Assembly (NCBI RefSeq): GCF_000213785.1 | Contig: NC_015557.1 | Span: 1,158,664 to 1,222,663, forward strand | Length of the DNA stretch: 64,000 bases | Source: Hydrogenobaculum sp. 3684 | GTDB lineage: Bacteria; Aquificota; Aquificia; Aquificales; Aquificaceae | Direction of reading: 5' to 3' | In this document: in pieces, positions 1 through 10,344 of the stretch | Layout of the letters: every line of letters begins with the position of its first letter | Numbering within the stretch: the stretch's first letter is position 1 | Program-made: the position numbers and the translations under genes | Notes under the pieces: model-generated | Databases searched by the model: none | What the model was told of the DNA's origin: nothing | Seen by the model: the letters and a program-made list of their open reading frames with translations, nothing else

Positions 1-1
1 A

Positions 2-765
<764 letters not shown>

Positions 766-782
<17 letters not shown>

Positions 783-1047
783 CTTACTCAATCAACTGTT
801 GGGGTCTTTGCCTTTTCATATAAATCTATCAAGTCTTATGTATGCAATTGTCGTAGATACAATAATCTACTTTGCCACCATATGGGCTATCGTATATATA
901 TCTCACAAATACGACGCTATACACCTAAGAAAACCAGCTATTTTGAGTTATACAATACTTAGTTTGTTCTTTATAAGTATTTTAAAGTTTGCGCTTTTGT
1001 CTTTGGCTTTTATAGGTATAATATATTTATTATCAAACCTACTTTAA
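766..1047 (+). CDS. Small integral membrane protein, unknown function
   Basis: A 93-aa protein with two to three hydrophobic helices (about residues 22-45, 56-75 and 77-93) and very few charged residues. I do not recognise a family. It begins inside the end of the FtsB-like gene (17-bp overlap), so it is probably translated by coupling. It ends just before the promoter-like box of purL, suggesting it is the last gene of the eno transcription unit. Confidence 0.6.
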
Positions 1048-1050
1048 ACC

Positions 1051-1061
1051 TATGCTAAAAT
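1051..1061 (+). promoter_or_regulatory. Extended -10 promoter of purL (leaderless candidate)
   Basis: TATGCTAAAAT is an extended -10 element ending 7 nt before the purL ATG. No Shine-Dalgarno sequence fits between them, so transcription would begin at about the start codon. The identical 11-mer precedes leuB. Confidence 0.55.
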
Positions 1062-1068
1062 ATTTAAA

Positions 1069-3261
1069 ATGGATAATTTACATGGGCTTACACAGCAAGA
1101 GTATGAAACTATAAAATCTCTCATAGGTAGAGAGCCAAACGATATAGAGCTCGGTATATTTGGTGTTTTATGGTCTGAACATTGTTCTTATAAAAGCTCA
1201 AAACCCCTTCTTAAGAAATTTCCAACAGAAGCTCCTTACGTGGTTCAAGGACCCGGTGAAAATGCTGGTGTTATAGAATTAGAAGATGTTTGGCTTGCTT
1301 TTAAGATAGAAAGTCACAATCATCCATCTTTTATAGATCCCTTTAACGGTGCTGCTACAGGAGTAGGGGGGATAATAAGAGATATAATGTCTATGGGAGC
1401 AAGGCCTATAGCGATACTGGATTCCCTTAGATTTGGAGAGAACTCCAAAAGGATCACCAAAGGGGTAGTAAAGGGGATAAGTCACTATGGCAACTGTATA
1501 GGTATACCCACCGTTGGTGGTGAGACATTTTTTGATAGCTGCTACGAAAAAAACCCTCTTGTAAATGCTTTTTGCATAGGCGTAATGCCAAAAAATAGAA
1601 TATACAAAGCAAGAGCCACTAAAGTAGGTCAGATACTATTTCTCTTAGGCTCATCCACCGGAAGAGACGGCATACACGGAGCTACGATGGCTAGTTCTCA
1701 GTTTGATGAAAAAGCTTTGAAAAAGCGTTCCAACGTCCAAATAGGCGATCCTTTTTACGGCAAAAAACTTTTAGAAGCTATAATGTATGTGGTAGAAAAC
1801 CAATTGGTGGTGGGTATACAAGATTTAGGAGCTGGAGGAATAGCTGGCGCTTGCTTTGAAGTAGCTTACAAATCAAATATGGGTGTTGATATAAACTTAG
1901 ACGAAGTCCCACTTAGGGAAAAAGACATGAACGCTTACGAAATACTCCTTTCAGAAAGCCAAGAAAGAATGCTTCTTATAGCCGAAAAAGAAAACTTACA
2001 AGAGTTAATAAACGTAGCAAACAAATTTCACCTTTCTTGGTGTGTGTTAGGAGAAACCACCACATCAAACACGGTAAACGTATACTTCAAAAATGAGAAA
2101 GTAGCATCTTTGGACTATAAAATAGTAGCAGAAGGTGTGCCAAGCTGCTACACAACACCTTCTAAGGAATTTACACCAGCCAAAGAAAAATTTTTGCCAG
2201 ATAAAATAGACCTAAAAGAGTTATTTTTAAAGGTAATATCAAATCCAAACATAGCTTCAAAAGAGCATATATATACTCAATACGATTTTGAAGTAGGCAC
2301 TAATACGGTCATAGGACCTTCAAGCGATGCGGCAGTTTTAAGGATAAAGTGGCCTTTAAGACCCGCCGTAAAATCAGATCAGGGAATAGCTATAAAAGCT
2401 GATGGAAACGCTTACTATATGGAAGCAGACCCTTACGAAGGGGCAAGATGGACTATAGCGGAATGCGCTAGAAACTTAGCTTGCGTAGGAGCCAAAGCCC
2501 TTGCTTTTAGCGATTGCCTAAACTTTGGAAACCCAAAAAGAGAAGATGTGGCAATAAAGATAGAGCTTTGCGTAAGTGGTATGGCAGATGCGATGAAAGA
2601 GTTTGGCGTCCCGGTAATAAGCGGTAACGTATCGTTATACAACGAAACCGTTGAAGGAAACACCATCACAAATATTATGCCAACGCCTGTGGTAGTTGGG
2701 GTTGGAGTTTTAGAAGATGTACGTAAACACATGGATCACAGGTTTAAAAAACCCTCTAATCTGTTCCTTATAGGAAATTTAAACCAAGAGTATACTCTAA
2801 ATGGTTCCCTTGTACAGAAAATTTTAACTGGTAGTGTAAAAGGTGCTCTTACAAAAGTAGATATTGAAAAAGAAAAACTCTTATCTAAAGTTCTTATAAG
2901 CCTAATCCAAAAAGATTTAATACTCTCAGCTCACGATGTATCGATGGGCGGTCTTATAGTAAATATATTCGAGAGTTTAGTAGATACAAACTTGGGAGCC
3001 TACATAAGCCTTTATGTAGACGAAGACCCAACGATGTTTTTGTTTACAGAAAATCCCACAAGGGTAGTGGTAAGCGTAGACCAAGATTTAGAAGAGCAGT
3101 TTAAGAGTGTAGTGGAAGAAACCAATCTCGATTGGATGCTCATAGGAAGCATCATATCAGAAAAATCTTTTACCATAGAATACAACGGCAGAGAACTTCT
3201 AAGATGTGATTTGGAAACAGCAAAATATATATGGAAAAACAGCCTAAAAGATTTCTTTTAA
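1069..3261 (+). CDS. purL: Phosphoribosylformylglycinamidine synthase subunit PurL
   Basis: Converts FGAR to FGAM using ATP and ammonia in purine synthesis; at 730 aa it is the small-type PurL that works with separate PurQ and PurS (not in this window). Visible motifs: [11 protein letters not shown] near residue 35-45, the [12 protein letters not shown]-binding stretch at ~80, the GVGGIIRDI loop, VGGETFFD, a second-half GGLIVNI segment and the duplicated AIRS-like fold. Full length for the family. The start is supported by the -10 box 7 nt upstream; a 31-bp overlap with lspA suggests coupling. It heads purL-lspA-trpF-purN. Confidence 0.97.
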   Translation: MDNLHGLTQQEYETIKSLIGREPNDIELGIFGVLWSEHCSYKSSKPLLKKFPTEAPYVVQGPGENAGVIELEDVWLAFKIESHNHPSFIDPFNGAATGVGGIIRDIMSMGARPIAILDSLRFGENSKRITKGVVKGISHYGNCIGIPTVGGETFFDSCYEKNPLVNAFCIGVMPKNRIYKARATKVGQILFLLGSSTGRDGIHGATMASSQFDEKALKKRSNVQIGDPFYGKKLLEAIMYVVENQLVVGIQDLGAGGIAGACFEVAYKSNMGVDINLDEVPLREKDMNAYEILLSESQERMLLIAEKENLQELINVANKFHLSWCVLGETTTSNTVNVYFKNEKVASLDYKIVAEGVPSCYTTPSKEFTPAKEKFLPDKIDLKELFLKVISNPNIASKEHIYTQYDFEVGTNTVIGPSSDAAVLRIKWPLRPAVKSDQGIAIKADGNAYYMEADPYEGARWTIAECARNLACVGAKALAFSDCLNFGNPKREDVAIKIELCVSGMADAMKEFGVPVISGNVSLYNETVEGNTITNIMPTPVVVGVGVLEDVRKHMDHRFKKPSNLFLIGNLNQEYTLNGSLVQKILTGSVKGALTKVDIEKEKLLSKVLISLIQKDLILSAHDVSMGGLIVNIFESLVDTNLGAYISLYVDEDPTMFLFTENPTRVVVSVDQDLEEQFKSVVEETNLDWMLIGSIISEKSFTIEYNGRELLRCDLETAKYIWKNSLKDFF

Positions 3262-3713
3262 TATACTTTATCACATTCTTAACGGTATTTATCTTGGATG
3301 AGATAACAAAAATAGAGATAAAAAGCATACTAAAACCAAACGAAAGTGTAGATGTACTACCTATACTAAAAATAGTGCTTATATACAACACTGGCATTGC
3401 TTTTGGTATGCTATCTAGTTTGGGTGGCATGCTTAGAGTGTTGCTTTTGGAAGTCCTTCCGGTGATAGCCATATTTGTAAGCGGTTTTTATGCTTTTAAA
3501 AGCAAAGATACAAAAATTAGTATACTAATGGGTATGCTCTCAGGCGGGGCTTTTGGAAACTTGTTTGAAAGGGTGTATTATGGCAAAGTGACAGACTTTT
3601 TGTATTTCCATATAGGAGATCACTACTGGCCAGCTTTTAACGTGGCAGATAGCGCTGTGAGTTTATCCATAGCAGGGCTTATACTTCTTTCTTTAAAAGA
3701 GCGTGAGGGGTAA
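3231..3713 (+). CDS. lspA: Lipoprotein signal peptidase (signal peptidase II)
   Basis: Inner-membrane aspartyl protease that removes lipoprotein signal peptides after lipidation. The protein has 160 aa and four predicted membrane helices. Family motifs are DEITK near residue 23, YNTGIAFG near 52, [11 protein letters not shown] near 106, and the two catalytic aspartates in KVTDF (~122) and FNVADSAV (~139). The family's usual NLxDR reads NLFER here, a mild deviation away from the catalytic residues. The lipoprotein-like signal at 33,800 would be a substrate. Confidence 0.95.
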   Translation: MEKQPKRFLLIYFITFLTVFILDEITKIEIKSILKPNESVDVLPILKIVLIYNTGIAFGMLSSLGGMLRVLLLEVLPVIAIFVSGFYAFKSKDTKISILMGMLSGGAFGNLFERVYYGKVTDFLYFHIGDHYWPAFNVADSAVSLSIAGLILLSLKEREG

Positions 3714-3714
3714 T

Positions 3715-4293
3715 ATGGCAAAGGTAAAAATATGCGGTATTACAAACTTAGAAGATGCCCTTTTATCCCAAGAACTTGGAGCTGATTTTTTAGGTTTTAT
3801 ACTATATCCTAAAAGCCAAAGATACATAAATTTAGAAGAGGCTATTAAAATAAAAAAGCATTTAAAAATACCGACAGTAGGAGTAATAGTGAATGAGCCT
3901 TTAAACACAGTAAAAGAGCTTCTTAATTATTTTGATTTTATCCAGCTTCATGGAGATGAGGATTGTACTTACAGTATATCAAATAGGATTATAAAGGTAT
4001 TTAGAGTAAAAGATAAACTACCAGATATAGAAAAATGCTGGGATGAAAATCTTATACTTTTTGATACGTTATCAGATAAATATGGAGGCACTGGTAAGAG
4101 CTTTAATTGGAATATATTAAAAACTTTGAAAAGGAATTTTTTTGTATCTGGGGGTTTAAACGAAGAAAACGTTCAACACTTAAAAGATATAAAACCCTAT
4201 GCTGTTGATGTAGCATCTGGGGTTGAAGAAAAACCAGGTAAAAAAAATCCTGATAAATTAGAAAAATTTATAAAAAGGGCAAAAGCTTTATGA
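3715..4293 (+). CDS. trpF: Phosphoribosylanthranilate isomerase
   Basis: Third step of tryptophan synthesis from chorismate: an Amadori rearrangement of PRA to CdRP by a TIM barrel. Motifs: KVKICGIT at the N-terminus (the cysteine is the general base), GADFLGFI, QLHGDE, the LFDT aspartate (general acid) and a C-terminal VDVASGVE phosphate-binding segment. About 192 aa, normal length. The ATG at 3715 is chosen because GAGGGG (3705-3710) precedes it and the conserved KVKICG follows at once; a GTG at 3703 is in frame but unlikely. Its stop overlaps the purN start by 4 bp. Confidence 0.96.
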   Translation: MAKVKICGITNLEDALLSQELGADFLGFILYPKSQRYINLEEAIKIKKHLKIPTVGVIVNEPLNTVKELLNYFDFIQLHGDEDCTYSISNRIIKVFRVKDKLPDIEKCWDENLILFDTLSDKYGGTGKSFNWNILKTLKRNFFVSGGLNEENVQHLKDIKPYAVDVASGVEEKPGKKNPDKLEKFIKRAKAL

Positions 4294-4931
4294 AAATGGC
4301 AATTTTTGTATCTGGAAGAGGGTCAAATTTAGAAGCTATACTAAAAGCCAAAAACAAAGGGTTTTTAAACTCAGAGTTTATCGTCATATCAAACAACAAA
4401 AACGCAAGAGCCATAGATATAGCAAAGTCTTATAGCGTAGAAACATTTTATTTTGAGCCAAAACCAAAATATGCGTTTGAAGAAAACGCTTTAAAGCTTT
4501 TAAAAGAAAAGAACATAGATTTTATCGTACTAGCGGGGTTTATGGCTATTCTTTCTGAGGGCTTTATAAAAGACTATCCACAAAAGATAATAAACATACA
4601 CCCTTCTTTGCTACCAGCTTTTAAAGGAATAGATGTACACAAAAGAGTTATAGAATCTGGTGTTAAGTTTAGCGGGGCTACCGTGCATTTTGTAACAGAG
4701 GATATAGACGCTGGTTGCATAATTGCCCAAGCGGTTACACCCATAGACCAAGAAGACACAGAATATATATTAGAACAAAAAGTCCTAAGCTTAGAACATA
4801 AGCTATTACCCCAAGTAATAAAATGGATAGAACAAAATAGAGTTTTTGTAAAAGATAAAAAAGCCTACGTAAAAAACGCAAAATACAACTGCTATCCTTT
4901 TAACCCTTGTTTAGAGATAGAAATTGAATAA
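4290..4931 (+). CDS. purN: Phosphoribosylglycinamide formyltransferase
   Basis: Transfers the formyl group of 10-formyl-THF to GAR in purine synthesis. 213 aa, with FVSGRGSNLEAI at the N-terminus (phosphate-binding loop), the AGFMAIL and INIHPSLLPAFKG segments containing the catalytic Asn and His, and the EDIDAGCI loop with the catalytic Asp. The C-terminus is slightly extended past the catalytic core. It starts in an ATGA overlap with trpF, so translation is probably coupled. It shares an operon with purL. Confidence 0.96.
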   Translation: MKMAIFVSGRGSNLEAILKAKNKGFLNSEFIVISNNKNARAIDIAKSYSVETFYFEPKPKYAFEENALKLLKEKNIDFIVLAGFMAILSEGFIKDYPQKIINIHPSLLPAFKGIDVHKRVIESGVKFSGATVHFVTEDIDAGCIIAQAVTPIDQEDTEYILEQKVLSLEHKLLPQVIKWIEQNRVFVKDKKAYVKNAKYNCYPFNPCLEIEIE

Positions 4932-4953
4932 TATATTAAGCTGTGCTTGGAAA

Positions 4954-4964
4954 TATGCTAAAAT
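4954..4964 (+). promoter_or_regulatory. Extended -10 promoter of leuB (leaderless candidate)
   Basis: TATGCTAAAAT, identical to the purL box, ends 6 nt before the leuB ATG. There is no Shine-Dalgarno sequence in the remaining 6 nt. Confidence 0.55.
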
Positions 4965-4970
4965 AAAAGC

Positions 4971-6044
4971 ATGAAGACATTAAAAATAGCTGTTTTAAAA
5001 GGTGATGGTATAGGCCCTGAGATTGTAGATAGTGCTTTAGAAGTACTAGATAGCTTAGCCTCAAAATACAACTTCCAATATGAAACAAAAGAAGGCCTAA
5101 TAGGTGGTATAGCTATAGATAAAACAGGCAATCCTCTTCCAGAAGAAACTGTGCAAATATGCAAAGAATCTGATGCGGTGCTACTTGGGGCTGTAGGTGG
5201 ACCAAAGTGGGATGATTTACCCACAGATAAAAAACCAGAAAAAGGGCTTCTTGGTATAAGAAAGGCCTTAGATCTATATGCAAACTTAAGACCTGCTAAA
5301 GTTTTTGATGCTCTCATAGAAAGCTCCCCTTTAAAAGAATCAGTAGTAAAAGGCACGGATCTGATGGTGGTAAGAGAGCTTTCTTCCGATGTGTATTACG
5401 GAGAGCCAAGAGGTATAACAACGCTCGAAAACGGCGAAAGATACGGCTTTAACACAATGGGTTATAAAGAATCAGAAATAAGAAGGGTGGTAAAAAAGGC
5501 TTTTGAGATAGCAAGACAAAGAAGGAAAAAACTCACCAGCGTTGATAAAGCGAACGTATTAGAAGTGTCTGGGCTTTGGAGAGATATAGTAAACGAAGAA
5601 CACAAAAATTATCAGGATGTAGAATTAGAACATCTTTATGTAGATAACTGCGCTATGCAACTTGTAAATAGACCTTATTCTTTTGATACCATAGTAACTG
5701 GCAATATATTTGGAGATATACTATCTGATGAGGCTGGTGTTATACAAGGAAGTCTTGGTATGCTTCCATCTGCTTCCTTAGGGGATAAATACGCCCTTTA
5801 CGAACCAATACACGGCTCTGCTCCTGATATAGCAGGTAAAGGCATAGCAAATCCAATAGCCACTATACTCTCAGTGGCGATGATGTTTAAGTATTCCTTC
5901 AAAATGGACGATGTGGCAAAAGCTATAGAAGATGCAGTTGACAAAGCATTGGCTCAAGGGTATAGAACCCAAGATTTATATAGAGGAGAAGGTATTAAGG
6001 TAAACACAAAAGAAATGACCAAAAAAATTATAGAAAACCTATAG
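4971..6044 (+). CDS. leuB: 3-isopropylmalate dehydrogenase
   Basis: Oxidative decarboxylation of 3-isopropylmalate with NAD in leucine synthesis. 357 aa, full length. Motifs: [11 protein letters not shown] at the N-terminus, [36 protein letters not shown] (substrate recognition), the catalytic Tyr/Lys regions, the metal-binding GDILSDEAG region and the C-terminal [18 protein letters not shown] motif that binds NAD. The LYANLRP and [10 protein letters not shown] signatures fit LeuB better than isocitrate or homoisocitrate dehydrogenase. It has its own promoter-like box and is followed after 8 bp by a secreted protein gene. Confidence 0.96.
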   Translation: MKTLKIAVLKGDGIGPEIVDSALEVLDSLASKYNFQYETKEGLIGGIAIDKTGNPLPEETVQICKESDAVLLGAVGGPKWDDLPTDKKPEKGLLGIRKALDLYANLRPAKVFDALIESSPLKESVVKGTDLMVVRELSSDVYYGEPRGITTLENGERYGFNTMGYKESEIRRVVKKAFEIARQRRKKLTSVDKANVLEVSGLWRDIVNEEHKNYQDVELEHLYVDNCAMQLVNRPYSFDTIVTGNIFGDILSDEAGVIQGSLGMLPSASLGDKYALYEPIHGSAPDIAGKGIANPIATILSVAMMFKYSFKMDDVAKAIEDAVDKALAQGYRTQDLYRGEGIKVNTKEMTKKIIENL

Positions 6045-6052
6045 GAGGGTTT

Positions 6053-7573
6053 ATGAAAAAGTTTTTGCTAAGTTTAGCTGTTTTATGTAGCATTTCATAC
6101 GGGGGCAATTTAGATTCTTTCTTGCAAAAGCTTAACAAAGAAACCTATCAAGTGATAAATGTAAAAAATAACGAAGTATATATAGCGGGAAAAGACCTAC
6201 ACGTAGGTGAGGTGCTTGATATAAAAGAGCAAACTGGACGTATTATAAATCCACTTAGCCATCAGTTTTTAGGTTATTCCTATAAAGAAGTTGCAAAAGT
6301 AAAAATAGAAAAAGTTTACGATAATTTTGCAGTAGGCAATATTATTTCTGGTAAAAAACCAAGCGTAGGCGATATAGCCAAAATAGACACATCAGATATA
6401 TGTTTTAAAGGTTCTGATGAAAAACTCTACGATATAGCTGCCATATTTCCAAACGTAAAATCCGGCGAAAACTGTGCTCTTACCATAAAAGAGTTTCCAA
6501 AAGGTTACGGCATTGCCTTTTCCAGGATCCCAGGTGGTTTTATCAAAAAATCTATATATGAAGCATCCTCTCAGGGTGTTGTCATAAAAAAAGCATCCAT
6601 TAGAGACTTGCATCTTCTTGTAACATCAAAATTTATAAAGTCTGTGGGTTCTTTGGTGCTAAGTGCGGACGTTGGAGATCTTTATGGTAACGGCAAAGAG
6701 TATCTGGTGCTTTTAACAAGGGATAACCTTTTAATCTATCAGCTTTTAAGAGATGATGTAGTAAAAATAGCAGACATGAGCCTACCGGCAGGTCATCCTA
6801 TCTCTGTGAGCGTAGGAAGAATAGGTCAGGGCAAAGAAGATTATATACTTGTAAATATGTTTACTGGATCAGATATGTCTTCTTTTATAGTAAAAATGAT
6901 AGGAGATAGCCCAGTAATTGTTGCAAAACACATTCATTACTTTATGTCTATTTTAGATAAGAAACATCCACATAAAACCTTCTGGGGTCAGACTTTCACA
7001 GCCGATAGCAAATTTGGAGCTGTAAAACAGCTTGCTTTTGAAAATGGTGAAGTAAAAGCTGTTCAGAATGTAGATGTGCCAGCTGGTTTTAGAATAGACG
7101 GGGCTTCTTTATACAAAGGCGATACCATATTCATAGACAGCTCCCACAGGCTTAGGGTATTTAAAAACGATACAGAACTATACTCATCTTCAGCGGTATT
7201 TGGTGGGTCTTATGCTTATGTAAACATACCTTTTATAAACGATACTACGATGAAGTATATTTTTTATGAAAAGGGTACTCCCTCTAATTTAGAAGGTTTA
7301 CCGGTATTTTTAATCGGCGCCAACAAAGAAAGCTCCATAGAAAAGTTCTTTGGTATTACAAAATACGCTTACGGCAATCTTTACGCTCTTGATATAGGTG
7401 GCAAAGACAACGAACTTGTGTATATGAAAAAATTAAGAGGTGCTTCTTTTGAAGAAGCCATAGAAGGTATAATATCTACAAAAGAAGGTATATTTGTTAT
7501 CACCGGAAAAGTAGGTACAATACCTATCCAAAATAACTCAGATATCTATAAAATAAGCTTTAAGGTGCTCTGA
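6053..7573 (+). CDS. Secreted repeat protein, possible beta-propeller
   Basis: 506 aa with a Sec-type signal peptide (MKKF, hydrophobic core, Gly-Gly near residue 18). Residues ~30-110 look like small beta barrels (GKDLHVGEVLDI, KKPSVGDIAKI), reminiscent of FlgT-like or SH3-like folds. From ~205 on there are FG-GAP/VCBS-like blocks such as VGDLYGNGKEYLVLL and VGRIGQGKEDYILV, which usually build propeller blades. No catalytic motif is seen. AGGAGGG at 6043-6049 supports the start. It is followed after 1 bp by a membrane thioredoxin, so the two may act together in the periplasm; function is not assigned. Confidence 0.65.
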   Translation: MKKFLLSLAVLCSISYGGNLDSFLQKLNKETYQVINVKNNEVYIAGKDLHVGEVLDIKEQTGRIINPLSHQFLGYSYKEVAKVKIEKVYDNFAVGNIISGKKPSVGDIAKIDTSDICFKGSDEKLYDIAAIFPNVKSGENCALTIKEFPKGYGIAFSRIPGGFIKKSIYEASSQGVVIKKASIRDLHLLVTSKFIKSVGSLVLSADVGDLYGNGKEYLVLLTRDNLLIYQLLRDDVVKIADMSLPAGHPISVSVGRIGQGKEDYILVNMFTGSDMSSFIVKMIGDSPVIVAKHIHYFMSILDKKHPHKTFWGQTFTADSKFGAVKQLAFENGEVKAVQNVDVPAGFRIDGASLYKGDTIFIDSSHRLRVFKNDTELYSSSAVFGGSYAYVNIPFINDTTMKYIFYEKGTPSNLEGLPVFLIGANKESSIEKFFGITKYAYGNLYALDIGGKDNELVYMKKLRGASFEEAIEGIISTKEGIFVITGKVGTIPIQNNSDIYKISFKVL

Positions 7574-7574
7574 T

Positions 7575-7961
7575 ATGCATGCTATTATTACGCTTATTAT
7601 CATATTTTTAATTTTATTTTTAGCTTTTATTATAAGCCTAAGACTTTTAGCTATATACAAGATGAAAAAGTTAAAAGGAGCCACATTAAACGAGTTTAAA
7701 AATGAAAAAAGATTGATACTTTACTTTTATTCTGAAAACTGTGGTGCTTGTAAAGTGATGGCTCCTATAATAGACTCTATAAAAGAGGTAAAGGTTAAGA
7801 AAATAGACGTATTTAGCAAAGAAGGGGCAAAACTTGTTCAAGAGTTAGGTATAATGGGCACTCCGACTACGGTTTTAATAGAAAAAGGTAATGTATTAAA
7901 CGCCTTTATAGGCGTTAAGAAAAAAGAAGACATATTAAACATGTTTACTAAGCCACAATAA
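7575..7961 (+). CDS. Membrane-anchored thioredoxin-like protein
   Basis: 128 aa. Residues ~3-27 form one hydrophobic anchor; the rest is a thioredoxin fold with the redox motif CGAC in YSENCGACKVMAP and a cis-proline in GTPTTVL. The domain probably faces the periplasm, but topology is not proven. It starts 1 bp after the secreted repeat protein and presumably shares its transcript, so one role could be disulfide maintenance of that protein. The 3' end overlaps recG convergently by 14 bp. Confidence 0.8.
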   Translation: MHAIITLIIIFLILFLAFIISLRLLAIYKMKKLKGATLNEFKNEKRLILYFYSENCGACKVMAPIIDSIKEVKVKKIDVFSKEGAKLVQELGIMGTPTTVLIEKGNVLNAFIGVKKKEDILNMFTKPQ

Positions 7962-10344
7962 CCTTCTCATCCATATACTTTTTATTTACAAACCACATAA
8001 GATCTTCGCTTATACCTTTTTTGTACTTTGGAATAGCCTCTCTTATGGTACTCATCAATCTTAGATGTTCTTCGTTTTTTAAATCTGCAAAATTAAAACC
8101 AAAATAACCAGATTGTGAAAGTCCAAGCACATCACCAGGTCCTCTTAATTTTAAATCTTCTAAAGATATTTCAAAACCATTTCTAGTTTTTACCATAATA
8201 CGTAATCTTTGCAACGTGGCATTTTGTTCTGTAATTTTTTGGCTTTTAATAAAAGAGCTATTTACCAATAAGAAACAATAGCCTTCTTTATCACCTCTAC
8301 CTACTCTTCCTCTTAACTGATGAAGCTGAGACAAACCAAACCTGTGAGCATCCTCTATAACAATAGTACTAGCCTCTTTTACATCTATACCTACTTCTAT
8401 AACGGTGGTGGATACCAATATATGCCCACTTTCTTTAAACTCTTCCATAACGCTTGATTTTTCCCTGTCATTCATACGACCATGCAAAAGAAGCACTTTG
8501 TAATCTTCAAATATATTTTTCCATTTCTCATATTCGGTTTGAGCAGCTTTTAAATCTAGTTTTTCGGACTCTTCTATAAGAGGATAAACTATGTATACTT
8601 TGTTGCCGTTTGATAGCTCTTTTTTTATATGCTCTATCAAAAACGCCATATCCTTTTGATTGTCTGAATACAAAACAGAGGTTTTTACTGGCTTTCTCAT
8701 GGCTGGCATTTCATCTAAAACAGAAATATCTAAATCTCCAAAAATCCCCATCGCTATAGTCCTAGGTATAGGAGTAGCACTCATATAAAGCATATGGGGC
8801 ATAAGGTTGTTGTTTTTTTCTAACAGTATTTGCCTTTGAGCTACGCCAAAGCGATGCTGTTCATCTACTATGGCAAGACCAAGGTTTTTAAACTTTACTT
8901 TTTCTTGGACCAAAGCATGGGTACCTATTACTACATTTATCTCCCCTATAGATATAAGTTTGTGAATGTCTGTTTTTGATGTTGAAGATGTTAAAAGCCC
9001 AACTCTATAACCTAACTTTGAGAAAAAATCATGAAAGTTTTTATAATGCTGGTTTGCCAATATCTCAGTGGGCACCATCAGAGCCACTTGAAAACCTTCT
9101 TTTAGCACCGCCAAAGCGCTGGCTATACTTACCATAGTTTTACCGCTTCCCACATCCCCTTGAAGCAACCTACTCATCGGTTTTGTAGATTTCATATCGT
9201 TTATTATTTCTGTGATAGCTCTTTTTTGTGCATTTGTAAGAGGAAAGCTTATATGAGATTGCGCCTCTTTTATTATGCTATCTGGGTCAGCGTTTATAGA
9301 AGGAGCGTTTAGAGATTTTACCAAAGAGCGCCTTTTTAACATGGCAAGTTCAAATACAAATATTTCTTCGTATAAAAACCGTTTTTTGGCTTTTGATAGC
9401 ATAGATTCAAAGCTTTTAAAGTCTTTAAAGTAATCCTCAGCGTGTATTATCTTAAAAGCTGTAGAAAGAGGTATCAAATCGTTGTCTTTTAAAAACTCCT
9501 CTGGTAATATATCTTGTAAATTTTGCCAGTAATCTTTGTAGTAGTTTAATATTGCTTTTATAGAAGACTCTAAGAGCTTTCTTCTTTTTTGAGAAGAGGA
9601 AGCTAGTAAGCTTTGGGGATCTTCAAATCTTTCCAACGGATAAACAGGTTTTACGATATCTATTTCTTTTGATGACTCACTAAATATCTTTGGATGTATC
9701 ATATATTTCTGGCCTCTAAACTCTTTTAGCATACCATATACTACTATATTTTGTCCCTTCTGGTACCAGCCCATCACAGACTTATCTTTTGCCTTAAACT
9801 TTAAAGCTAGTTTAGTTTTACCGTCTGTTGTGATTATACTAAAAGGGTATTTTTCTTTTTCGTCATATATGAGGTTTTCTATCTTCACTAAAACAGTGCC
9901 ATAAGTATCTAAAGCTAATGAGGAAATTGATTTTGACACAAGCCTATTTTCATAAGTGTATGGAAAATACCAAAGTACATCCATTAGGGTATTTAGACCG
10001 CTTGCATGGAGTATCTTCTTTTGGTTTTTATTTAGAAAATCCATATCCTCTATCTTTATGTTTAAATCCCTTAGCCTTCTAAGTTTTTGCTTTTGAGTTG
10101 ATATAGATAGGTAGTTTGGTCTTTTAAAAGCCTCTAACTCTTGAAGTATTTGTTCTAAAAGGGCTTTTTTCTTTTCCTTTGAAAGTTCGTCTATTATATT
10201 TAGGCTTTTATAAAGGCTTTCTGATATGTATGGTTTTAATGCGTTGCTAAGATAAGCCCCAAAACCTTTTGCCCTTTCTAACTTAATATCGCTTGAAAGT
10301 AAATCTTTTATAAGGGATATGGGTTTTTCTAAATCTTCCATCAT
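7948..10344 (-). CDS. recG: ATP-dependent DNA helicase RecG
   Basis: Branch-migration helicase acting on stalled forks and Holliday junctions. 798 aa, with an N-terminal extension (~1-110) typical of thermophile/Aquificae-type RecG, a wedge/OB domain, then superfamily-2 motifs: GDVGSGKT (Walker A), DEQHRFG (motif II), MSATPIPRT (motif III), HGRM, STTVIEVGID (motif V) and QLRGRVGRG (motif VI). The C-terminal LRGPGDVLGLSQSG motif is diagnostic. Its start codon overlaps the stop of the upstream TamB-like gene by 4 bp. Confidence 0.97.
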   Translation of the reverse strand: MMEDLEKPISLIKDLLSSDIKLERAKGFGAYLSNALKPYISESLYKSLNIIDELSKEKKKALLEQILQELEAFKRPNYLSISTQKQKLRRLRDLNIKIEDMDFLNKNQKKILHASGLNTLMDVLWYFPYTYENRLVSKSISSLALDTYGTVLVKIENLIYDEKEKYPFSIITTDGKTKLALKFKAKDKSVMGWYQKGQNIVVYGMLKEFRGQKYMIHPKIFSESSKEIDIVKPVYPLERFEDPQSLLASSSQKRRKLLESSIKAILNYYKDYWQNLQDILPEEFLKDNDLIPLSTAFKIIHAEDYFKDFKSFESMLSKAKKRFLYEEIFVFELAMLKRRSLVKSLNAPSINADPDSIIKEAQSHISFPLTNAQKRAITEIINDMKSTKPMSRLLQGDVGSGKTMVSIASALAVLKEGFQVALMVPTEILANQHYKNFHDFFSKLGYRVGLLTSSTSKTDIHKLISIGEINVVIGTHALVQEKVKFKNLGLAIVDEQHRFGVAQRQILLEKNNNLMPHMLYMSATPIPRTIAMGIFGDLDISVLDEMPAMRKPVKTSVLYSDNQKDMAFLIEHIKKELSNGNKVYIVYPLIEESEKLDLKAAQTEYEKWKNIFEDYKVLLLHGRMNDREKSSVMEEFKESGHILVSTTVIEVGIDVKEASTIVIEDAHRFGLSQLHQLRGRVGRGDKEGYCFLLVNSSFIKSQKITEQNATLQRLRIMVKTRNGFEISLEDLKLRGPGDVLGLSQSGYFGFNFADLKNEEHLRLMSTIREAIPKYKKGISEDLMWFVNKKYMDEKVIVA

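Noticed and set aside
2433-2732. Minus-strand ORF inside purL
   Set aside because: Shadow of the conserved purL frame with no start signal.
3703-3714. GTG start of trpF at 3703
   Set aside because: The ATG at 3715 has a proper ribosome-binding site and directly precedes the conserved KVKICG.
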